DNA of 64,000 bases from Liolophura sinensis (Eukaryota > Mollusca > Polyplacophora > Chitonida > Chitonidae). The notes beneath the pieces are model-generated. The model was not told the origin of the DNA. It saw nothing but the letters and a program-made list of their open reading frames with translations, and made no database searches. Both the position numbers and the translations under genes were made by a program. How positions within the stretch are numbered: the stretch's first letter is position 1; every line of letters starts with the position of its first letter. Shown one piece after another: positions 36,801-42,900 of this stretch. The DNA lies in contig NC_088302.1 of the NCBI RefSeq assembly GCF_032854445.1, positions 806,001-870,000 on the forward strand, read 5' to 3'.

Positions 36801-37134
36801 TCATTGTTATAATCCAGGTATAGAGCAAGCCCCTTGCGTGGGGTTTTAATACGTTCAGTCCTCTGTTTTATGGTAAACCGGCAAATAACCACTTTTTTCT
36901 TTTTAGCACCGGTAAATATCATTTATTCTTTGTATCTGCAATCTATATGTAAACTGGTAAAACAAAACGAATTTGAAAATGGAGTATGTGTACATAATAC
37001 GCTGTTGGGGTTGTGTATTTACAGACAGAAAGAAGACTACCAGTTCTGCTCCCACAGAAATGTCACTTGCTGATACAGCACAGGTATGGCAGTCTCTTAT
37101 CTTACCTGTGTCAATACTGCTGTGTCAAACTTAA
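21784..37134 (+). CDS. Gene 1: secreted or GPI-anchored CAP/EGF/ShK protein (12 exons)
   Basis: Joined exons 21784-21877, 22797-22834, 24430-24612, 25018-25102, 26401-26564, 27829-27932, 28459-28541, 29568-29666, 30198-30311, 31550-31687, 32022-32159 and 37025-37134 sum to 1350 bases (449 residues plus stop) with matching phases throughout. Order: signal peptide (about 1-24), CAP domain (about 75-225), CRISP-type hinge (224-250), EGF-like (252-283), ShK-like (285-321), Pro/Ser/Thr linker (323-367), longer ShK-like (369-413), Ser/Thr stalk and hydrophobic tail (414-449). CAP signatures seen: EHNRIRG, GQNGAW, GHYTQMVYNTT and FYFCNYAS. CAP proteins are secreted and act in adhesion, sterol or lipid binding, immunity or as toxins; nothing here picks one. 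ShK-like C-termini recall CRISP ion-channel regulatory domains. I infer a surface or extracellular role. Gene 2 is a tandem paralogue. Confidence 0.85.
22095..22235 (+). mobile_element. SINE fragment in gene 1 intron 1
   Basis: AGCAACCTGCGGGTGGTTGT followed by TTTCCTCCCACCATAATGCC matches the 3' two-thirds of the SINE in plus orientation. It ends in a short CTAATCA tandem repeat. Confidence 0.75.
22408..22434 (+). repeat. G-rich tract
   Basis: GGGGTGGGGTGGGGGGTGG in gene 1 intron 1 has four or more G runs and could form a quadruplex. No further function is claimed. Confidence 0.6.
22485..22600 (-). mobile_element. Degenerate SINE remnant
   Basis: TATTTATTTGAATGCTGTTT, then GTGGGTGGAGGAAACCG, then GGGATAAACC follow the order tail, core, middle of the SINE on the minus strand, with heavy decay. 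Confidence 0.4.
22797..22834 (+). CDS. Gene 1 exon 2, small spacer exon
   Basis: A 38-base exon after TTATTTCAG, ending at TCG then GTAAAT. It enters in phase 1 and leaves in phase 0, as required by exons 1 and 3. It encodes the polar segment D-A-N-D-K-A-F-S-K-N-S-Q-S between leader and CAP domain. Phase agreement is the main support. Confidence 0.6.
23555..24135. repeat. Minisatellite in gene 1 intron 2, unit about 50-53 bp
   Basis: About 11 copies of a unit with GTTAGTCCAGAGCTGAGCAG, ATGGTACAAGATAATCTGAG and GCTGCTTAA. It does not resemble the neighbouring exons. Confidence 0.9.
24430..24612 (+). CDS. Gene 1 exon 3, start of CAP domain
   Basis: Acceptor TTTATCAG, donor TTTG then GTAACT; 61 codons in phase 0 at both ends. 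It carries an N-terminal Cys pair (S-C-R-P-E-F-R and H-T-M-C-L-F-D), then the first CAP helix with the conserved H-N-R-I-R-G (the His is a CAP cavity residue) and P-P-A-T-D. The gene 2 exon at 39756 aligns along its length. Confidence 0.88.
25018..25102 (+). CDS. Gene 1 exon 4, CAP helix
   Basis: Acceptor GTTCAG, donor CCCAA then GTGAGT; phase 0 in, phase 1 out, 85 bases as in gene 2. It encodes V-W-D-D-R-L-A-A-L-A-E-K-W-A-K-Q-C, the typical CAP helix with W, A and C. Its last 37 bases and donor have seeded the tandem array that follows. Confidence 0.88.
25111..25960 (+). repeat. 53-bp array derived from the exon 4 / intron 4 boundary
   Basis: About 16 copies. Each repeats CAGCAACTGTC, then AGACGACAGTCGACAACTAC, then TAAGTGGGTAGTTCATGTTA. 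The first part is the 3' end of exon 4 (CAGCAACTGTCTGATGACAG, CCGACAACTCCCAA) and the second the donor region (GTGAGTAG changed to GTGGGTAG). Copies are closer to each other than to the exon, so amplification came after the seed had diverged. Confidence 0.9.
26401..26564 (+). CDS. Gene 1 exon 5, CAP core
   Basis: Acceptor CTGAGCAG, donor CGCAG then GTGAGT; phase 1 in, phase 0 out. It encodes G-A-T-I-G-Q-N-G-A-W-G, an Ala/Trp-rich helix with the expected Glu (W-S-G-E-A-E-I-Y), and G-H-Y-T-Q at the end, the start of the CAP1 signature. It is six bases longer than the gene 2 exon. Confidence 0.88.
26926..27025 (-). mobile_element. Truncated SINE in gene 1 intron 5
   Basis: TTTATTTGATTGATGTTTTACGCC-type tail and core (ACATTATGGTGGCAGGAAAC) match the SINE; the tRNA-like head is lost. 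The rest of the intron (27026-27828) shows no gene. Confidence 0.7.
27829..27932 (+). CDS. Gene 1 exon 6, CAP signature exon
   Basis: Acceptor (TTG)n-TTGCAG, donor TCCGG then GTGAGA; phase 0 in, phase 2 out. It encodes M-V-Y-N-T-T-V-R-I-G-C-G-F-A-K-C and F-Y-F-C-N-Y-A-S-G, the end of CAP1 and the CAP2 signature. It is one codon longer than the gene 2 exon. Confidence 0.9.
28459..28541 (+). CDS. Gene 1 exon 7, CRISP-like hinge
   Basis: Acceptor GTTCACAG, donor TGTA then GTAAGT; phase 2 in, phase 1 out. It encodes F-P-Y-T-N-G-S-R-C-S-A-C-P-G-S-C-V-K-G-V-C, the four-Cys hinge pattern C-x-x-C-x3-C-x4-C that follows CAP domains in CRISP and related proteins. Confidence 0.88.
28680..28945. repeat. 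43-bp minisatellite, six copies
   Basis: Units of TGTAGCGAAATCACAGTCAA, ACTCATGACAAACTCTGAAT in intron 7 of gene 1. Confidence 0.88.
28965..29400. repeat. Compound minisatellite
   Basis: Two alternating segments, GTGAACATTCGGCCGACATA and GTGTAGACATAGTGTTACGT with AGAGAAGGTT, are arranged in mixed order, about ten of the longer segment. The minus open frame across it is a repeat by-product. Confidence 0.88.
29568..29666 (+). CDS. Gene 1 exon 8, EGF-like domain
   Basis: Acceptor CTCTTCACAG, donor AAGG then GTAACT; symmetric phase 1-1, 99 bases exactly as in gene 2. Six Cys in EGF spacing: C-G-G-R-I-C-V-N-G-G-H-L...C-T-C-E-C-P...G-I-N-C. No calcium-binding consensus seen. Confidence 0.88.
29785..29945. 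repeat. 40-bp minisatellite, four copies
   Basis: Four nearly identical copies of TGAATGAATGTCGTTAGGCA plus CCCATGTAGTATATTACAC in intron 8. Confidence 0.9.
30118..30197 (+). repeat. Diverged extra copy of the exon 9 acceptor boundary
   Basis: TGATTTGCCCTACAAAGGAT then GCGGTGTATTGTGTG copies the exon 9 start (GGTTTGCCCTCCAAAAGACG then AGGTGTTTTGTGGG) about 60-65 bases upstream, with a shared ACGTC(C)T-type flank. It lacks a usable AG at the matching place, so it is a two-copy seed rather than an exon. Confidence 0.55.
30198..30311 (+). CDS. Gene 1 exon 9, ShK-like domain
   Basis: Acceptor TGATTTCAG, donor CCTG then GTGAGA; symmetric phase 1-1, 114 bases as in gene 2. It begins V-V-C-P-P-K-D-E-V-F-C and ends K-C-P-F-M-C-G-I-C-P, six Cys with the C-x3-C-x2-C ending typical of ShK/SXC domains, which often act on channels or in extracellular complexes. 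Confidence 0.85.
30990..31420. repeat. 49-bp minisatellite, about nine copies
   Basis: Units of AACAATCATGACGCGATGTG plus ACACTCACATTTCACAATTT and GTACCTAC in intron 9. Confidence 0.9.
31550..31687 (+). CDS. Gene 1 exon 10, Pro/Ser/Thr linker
   Basis: Acceptor CCGTGTAG, donor CCAG then GTATGT; symmetric phase 1-1 and 138 bases, the same length as two linker exons of gene 2. It encodes a low-complexity K-P-P-N-T-S-S-S-N-T-R-P-P stretch, then E-Y-V-S-D-F-G-C-K-Y-T-G-K-R-P, matching R-E-V-T-I-C-P-Y-S-G-E-K in gene 2. The single Cys probably pairs within the next ShK-like unit. Confidence 0.8.
32022..32159 (+). CDS. Gene 1 exon 11, longer ShK-like domain
   Basis: Acceptor GGCGTCAG, donor CCGG then GTAAGT; symmetric phase 1-1. 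Seven Cys, ending A-C-P-V-M-C-A-V-C-P. With the Cys of the linker exon this makes eight, so it is an expanded ShK-like unit. It corresponds to the gene 2 exons at 59413 and 62037. Confidence 0.83.
32591..33677 (+). repeat. 1.1-kb direct duplication, copy A
   Basis: Near-identical to 34183-35259, in the long last intron of gene 1. A run of about 253 bases (33362-33614) is identical in both copies, whereas the rest differs by a few percent. It contains a perfect 14-bp inverted repeat, lost in copy B. Confidence 0.9.
33396..33689 (-). CDS. Speculative small secreted-peptide ORF in the duplicated segment
   Basis: A minus-strand frame encodes a hydrophobic stretch (I-I-L-L-G-I-I-S-I-V-C-I) followed by a polar, His- and Glu-rich tail with a K-R dibasic site, ending at 33396. 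The part inside the identical core is unchanged in copy B (34979-35200), but copy B lacks a Met upstream because of a TAG. An alternative reading is a donor at TCAG-GTAAAA just after the hydrophobic part. No homology recognised. Confidence 0.15.
   Translation of the reverse strand: MKLVRAHYLNRGINEVVNFSRNCCGKIILLGIISIVCIQGTSGKTDKPHHHDEELKHSLLSAKRATNSIRPHRWQLHAIDDRSSPPYVEETEGESAI
34183..35259 (+). repeat. 1.1-kb direct duplication, copy B
   Basis: Partner of 32591-33677, starting 1592 bases downstream. The main difference is loss of about ten bases (AACATGATAT) that removes one arm of the hairpin present in copy A. Neither copy shows terminal inverted repeats or a polymerase, so a segmental rather than transposon origin is likelier. 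Confidence 0.9.
35870..36105. repeat. 56-bp minisatellite, four copies
   Basis: Four copies of AGAACATTCTCTTGGATACC, GTGTTCACATTGGCCTGCTC, AGTCAAGTCAGCACC in the last intron of gene 1. The flanks (35260-35869 and 36106-37024) are AT-rich, with many imperfect AAAATCATTTT-type motifs and no exon recognised. Confidence 0.9.
37025..37134 (+). CDS. Gene 1 exon 12, C-terminal stalk and hydrophobic tail
   Basis: Acceptor GTGTATTTACAG, entering in phase 1 as exon 11 requires. It encodes D-R-K-K-T-T-S-S-A-P-T-E-M-S-L-A-D-T-A-Q, then V-W-Q-S-L-I-L-P-V-S-I-L-L-C-Q-T and TAA at 37132-37134. A Ser/Thr stalk, small residues and a short hydrophobic end with no basic tail fit a GPI-attachment signal. The intron before it is long (4.9 kb), and an unseen extra exon cannot be excluded. 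Confidence 0.6.
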
Positions 37135-37324
37135 GTGAAGTTAAGTTCATCTGTTTTATTGGAGGCCGGAGTCACTCACCCGTGTATTTCACTGAAAATG
37201 GACAACAGGGTATTCCCCGTGCAATGTCGACCCGGGTCAAGGCTGTTACTGACCATTGTTCTGTTGTTCTGCATGATTGTAAAACGTCAATAGTTTGTCC
37301 AGAAAACGTCATTGCAAAGGCAGT

Positions 37325-37330
37325 AATAAA
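37325..37330 (+). terminator. Putative polyadenylation signal of gene 1
   Basis: AATAAA 190 bases after the gene 1 stop codon, before the tandem array that separates the two genes. Confidence 0.5.
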
Positions 37331-37569
37331 CAACAGACTTCACAGCTTGCACCCGAATTACTATAGGCGCGAAAGGCCCCTCATTTCACGACGTATATGC
37401 CTTGAAGAGAGCAGAAAAAGAAACTAAAATGATCACATTTCATACTTAGCCAGTCTGATCATTTGTCTACCTTTGTCACCGCAATGGCTATTGGGGTTCA
37501 AGCTGGGTTAACAATTTTGTTTTTGTAAAACCTGATAGCTTAATATCTTACCAGTTAGTACACAAGATG

Positions 37570-39560
37570 GCCATGGATATGAACAGACATGAACACCAGA
37601 CAACGCACCTATGGCCCATATGACTTCATGTTCACAAGGTTGTAATCGCTATGAACAGACATGGACACCAGACTATGCACCTATGGCCCATATGACTTAT
37701 TGTCCTCAAGATTGCCATGGCTATGAACAGACATGAACACCAGACAACGCACCTATGGCCCACATGACTTTATGTCCACAAGATCGTCATCGCTATGAAC
37801 AGACATGGATACCAGACTATGCGCCTATGGTCTATATGACTTCATGTCCACAAGGTTGTCACCGATATGAACAGACATTAACGCCAGATCATGCATCTAT
37901 GGCCCACATGACTTTATGTCCACAAGGTCGTCATCGCTATGAACAGACATGAACACCAGACTACGCGCCTATGGTCCACATGACTTTATGTTCACACGAT
38001 CGTCATCACTGTGAACAGACATGAACACCAGACAACGCACCTATGGCCCACATGACTTTATGTTCACAAGGTCGTCATCACTATGAACAGACATGAACAC
38101 CAGGCTATGCACCTATGGTCTATATGACTTTATGTTCACAAGGTTGTAATCGCTATGAACAGACATGAACACCAGGCTATGCACCTATGGCCCACATGAC
38201 TTATTGTCCTCAAGATTGTCGTAGCTATGAACAGACATGAACGCCGGACAACGCACCTATGGTCTATATGTCTTCATGTTCACAAGGTTATAATCGCTAT
38301 GAACAGACATGGACACCAGACTATGCACCTATGGCCCATATGACTTATTGTCCTCAAGATTGCCATGGCTATGAACAGACATGAACACCAGACAACGCAC
38401 CTATGGCCCACATGACTTTATGTCCACAAGATCGTCATCGCTATGAACAGACATGGATACCAGACTATGCGCCTATGGTCTATATGACTTCATGTCCACA
38501 AGGTTGTCACCGATATGAACAGACATTAACGCCAGATCATGCATCTATGGCCCACATGGCTTTATGTCCACAAGGTCGTCATCGCTATGAACAGACATGA
38601 ACACCAGACTACGCGCCTATGGTCCACATGACTTTATGTTCACACGATCGTCATCACTATGAACAGACATGAACACCAAACAACGCACCTATGGCCCACA
38701 TGACTTTATGTTCACAAGGTCGTCATCACTATGAACAGACATGAACACCAGGCTATGCACCTATGGCCCACATGACTTATTTTCCTCAAGATTGCCGTAG
38801 CTATGAACAGACATGAACACCAGACAACGCACCTATGGTCTATATGACTTTATGTTCACAAGGTTGTAATCGCTATGAACAGACATGGACACCAGACTAT
38901 GCACCTATGGCCCACATGACTTTATGTCCACAAAATCGCCATGGCTATGAACAGACATTAACACCAGACAACACACCTATGGCCCATATGACTTTATGTC
39001 CTCGAGATCGTCATCGCCATGAACAGACATGGATACCAGACTATGCGCTTATGGTCTATATGACTTCATGTCCACAAGGTTGTCACCGATATGAACAAAC
39101 ATTAACGCCAGACCATGCATCTATAGCCCACATGGCTTTATGTTCACACGATCGTCATCACTATGAACAAACATGAACACCAGACAACGCACCTATGGCC
39201 CACATGACTTTATGTTCACAAGGTCGTCATCACTATGAACAGACATGAACACCAGGCTATGCACCTATGGCCCACATGACTTATTTTCCTCAAGATTGCC
39301 GTAGCTATGAACAGACATGAACACCAGACAACGCACCTATGGTCTATATGACTTTATGTCCACAAGGTCGTCATCGCTATGAACAGACATTAACACCAAG
39401 CTACGCCCCTATGGTCCACATGATTTATGTTCACACGATCGTCATCACTATGAACAGACATGAACACCAGACAACACACCTATGGCCCACATGACTTTAT
39501 GTTCACAAGGTCGTCATCGCTATGAACAGATATAAACACCAGACTACCTATGACCCACAT
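37570..39560. repeat. 72-bp minisatellite with higher-order repeat
   Basis: About 27 monomers of 72 bp (GAACAGACATGAACACCAGA, CAACGCACCTATGGCCCACA, TGACTTTATGTTCACAAGGT). A nine-monomer block (648 bp) recurs almost exactly, for example 37755-37952 with 38403-38600, and a variant block follows about 576 bp later. The array sits where the leader exons and promoter of gene 2 would be expected. Confidence 0.9.
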
Positions 39561-39755
39561 GACTACACGGGGACGGTTCTCCATTCTTTGCATTCTGCTT
39601 ATATGACCAGAGATCACCCCTTCAAGGTTCTGCAGCGACGGTGAAACAACCCTTGACATGCTGAAGGTGTATTTTTCTATTTCAAATAATAATCCAAGAC
39701 AAACAGGGCATATACGGGTTGTAGTGTTGAATGATCCATGCATTCATTTTGGAAG

Positions 39756-39935
39756 CAACCATCGGAAACCTGTGCCGAAGAGTTTCGGGATATTCCCGGC
39801 CACACCATGTGTCTCCATGACAATCCTGACGTCATAGAATCAGATATGACGGAATCAGACATAGACGTCATCATTCGAGCACACAACAGGATACGTGGTA
39901 ACGTGGACCCACCAGCCACGGACCTTCCGAATTTG
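39756..39935 (+). CDS. Gene 2 exon a, start of CAP domain
   Basis: Acceptor TTTTGGAAG, donor TTTG then GTTAGT; phase 0-0, 60 codons against 61 in gene 1. It conserves the Cys pair (S-E-T-C-A-E-E-F and H-T-M-C-L-H-D) and R-A-H-N-R-I-R-G, P-P-A-T-D. No leader or small exon equal to gene 1 exons 1-2 was found upstream. Confidence 0.83.
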
Positions 39936-42900
39936 GTTAGTTCAAATTGTTTCCCTTTTGTGAAATTTACTGATGTACACTTAATGCTAATCAATACATT
40001 TCTTAATTTAAGTTAATGTCGTGGAGAACATATATTTTCTGATTTAGTTTGATGTTCTTTCAGCCGAGTTTTCAAAACTCAGAGCAAACATTTGTGACTA
40101 TAAAAAAAGACTTGTAAGATACAATGTGCTAAGAGAGTAGAGATCCGATGTGTTCAGATGAAGTATAAAATGTTAACACTGTGTGGTGTACAAAAGAATC
40201 AAATTTGTTTTGAGGATAAATTCTGAGTCTTTATATTTTACCTTGTTAATTTGTCATTAACACGTCAGACCCCTTCGCTGACTAATTAAACCTTCATGAA
40301 CGACGAATCAAATAAGTTGTCCACATATCATCAGATCTACCCATCATCAATTAAAATGGTCCGGATTCAGTGCAGATTTTAGATCAGCCACTCAATCAGC
40401 CAACGTCATTGTTTCCAGGTATGGGACAGTGAGCTGGCCCGGGTAGCCGGGAAGTGGGCCCGCCAGTGTAAGAACTACCATGACAAGGTGAGGAATATAC
40501 CCAGTAAGTATTCATCGGCTCCTCATCTCCCTGTCAGATAAGTACTTCACATCCGTAACTTTGTTCATGCATGAATGAAATATGTCGTAGCATATATCTT
40601 TGTTCGTGTCTGAATGAAATACTGTCATAGAATATAACTTTGTTCGTGTCTGAATGAAATGCGTCATAGCAAATAACTTTATTCCTGTCTGACTGAAATA
40701 CATCACAGCGTGTAACTTTGTGCGTGGCTGAATGAAATATATCACAGTGTGTAACTTTGTACGTGTCTGAATGAATTACGTCACAGCGTGTAACTTTTTA
40801 CGTTTCTGATGAATTAGGTCATAGCGTGTAATTTTGTCCGTTTTTAACTCAAATACGTCACAACGTGTAACTCTATACGTGTCTGAATGAAATACGTCAC
40901 AGCGTGTAACTTTGTTTGTGTCTAACTGAACAACGTCACAGCGTGTAACTTTTTACGTTTCTGATGAAGTACGTCATAGCGTGTAACTTTGTCCGTGTCT
41001 AAATGAAATACGTCACAACGTGTAACTTTGTACGTGTCTGAATGAAATACATCACAGCATGTAACTTTGTTCGTATCTGACTGAAATACGTAACGGCGTG
41101 TAGCTTTGTTCGTGTCTGACTGAACTACGTCGCGTCGTGTAACTTTGTACGTGTCTGACTGAACTATCTCACAGCGTGTAACTTTGTACGTGTCTGACTG
41201 AAATACGTCACAGCGTGTAACTTTGTTCGTGTCTGACTGAACTATGTCACAGTGTGTAGCTTTGTACGTGTCTGACTGAACTACGTCACAGCGTGTAACT
41301 GTGTATGTGTCTGAATGAAACACGTCACACCATGTAACTTTGTACGTGTCTGACTGAAACACGTCACACCATGTAACTTTGTACGTGTCTGAATGAAACA
41401 CGTCACAGCGTGTAACTTTGTGCGTATCTGACTGAAATACATCACAACATATAACTAATCAAGGAATTAATTTTTTAACTTACATGTTTACTTCACTGAA
41501 CACAGCAATGGTTAGCTCACTTCATTATGAGTCTCCATAAGCCGTACGTCTACATACGCTACAACAGTGGGTAGCTCACATCACTGTGGTTCTCCATAAG
41601 GCGTACGTCTACATACGCTACAATAGTGGTTAGCTCACTTCACTGTGAGTCTTCATATGCCGTACGTCCACAGACGCTACAGCAATGGTTAGCTCACTTC
41701 ATTGTGAGTTTCCATAAGCCGTACGTCTACATACGCTACAGCAGTGGGTAGCTCACATCACTGTGGGTCTCCATAAGGCGTACGTCTACATACGCTACAA
41801 TAGTGGTTAGCTCGCTTCACTGTGAGTCTTCATATGCCGTACGTCCACAGACGCTACAGCAATGGTTAGCTCACTTCATTGTGAGTTTCCGTAAGCCGTA
41901 CGTCTACATACGCTACAGCAGTGGGTAGCTCACATCACTGTGGGTCTCCATAAGGCGTACGTCTACATACGCTACAATAGTGGTTAGCTCACTTCACTGT
42001 GAGTCTTCATATGCCGTACGTCCACAGACGCTACAGCAATGGTTAGCTCACTTCATTGTGAGTTTCCATAAGCCGTACGTCTACATACGCTACAGCAATG
42101 GGAAGGTCACATCACTGTGGGTCTCCATAAGGCGTACGTCTACATACGCTACAATAGTGGTTAGCTCACTTCACTGTGAGTCTTCATATGCCGTACGTCC
42201 ACAGACGCTACAGCAATGGTTAGCTCACTTCATTGTGAGTTTCCATAAGCCGTACGTCTACATACGCTACAGCAATGGGAAGGTCACATCACTGTGGGTC
42301 TCCATAAGGCGTACGTCTACATACGCTACAATAGTGGTTAGCTCACTTCACTGTGAGTCTTCATATGCCGTACGTCCACAGACGCTACAGCAGTGGGTAG
42401 CTCACTTCATTGTGAGTCTCCATAAGTCGTGCGTTCACATACGTTACTGCTGTTAACGGAACTACTTTCAAGTTGCCATGCTGCATTCGCATTCGGGTGG
42501 ATCTGCACTCACTGCATGGCTACGGAAGGACCTACTACATATACAAATATTGTACGAGTAAATCTGGGAATTAGGGACGGGATCTCATGCTTACTTAGAT
42601 TTTAAGATTATGTACATTTTATGCGTGTTAAATTGCTTTGTCTTCAACCTAAAAACATAATTTACCACCCTTCTGTCCTAGAATTTGATGTTAATTAAAA
42701 AAAAAACTCTAACCACAATGTTTCCAAGTCCTATCAATGTTTTCTTCACCCAGATTATGGGTGTAGCGATCAGACAGAACGGTGCCTGAGGTATGTGTTT
42801 GTAGTGAGGATATGACCACACTGTTTCCCTTCCCACTGATTCTGCTCTCTCCATCATTTCTTCACCCAGGTTACAAGTTAGCGATTGGACAGAACACTTT

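Noticed and set aside
37481-37530. M-A-I-G-V-Q-A-G-L-T-I-L-F-L as the leader of gene 2
   Set aside because: Hydrophobic and well placed, but it ends at TAA; the only donor-like site (TTTTT-GTAAAA) leaves in a phase that does not fit the next CAP exon.
39559-39606. M-T-T-R-G-R-F-S-I-L-C-I-L-L-I as the leader of gene 2
   Set aside because: It stops at TGA with no donor before the stop. It may be a decayed leader but cannot be used as it stands.
40922-41401. A 159-codon minus-strand frame
   Set aside because: By-product of the 39-bp repeat.
41980-42456. A 158-codon plus-strand frame
   Set aside because: It is produced by the 177-bp higher-order repeat inside a gene 2 intron.
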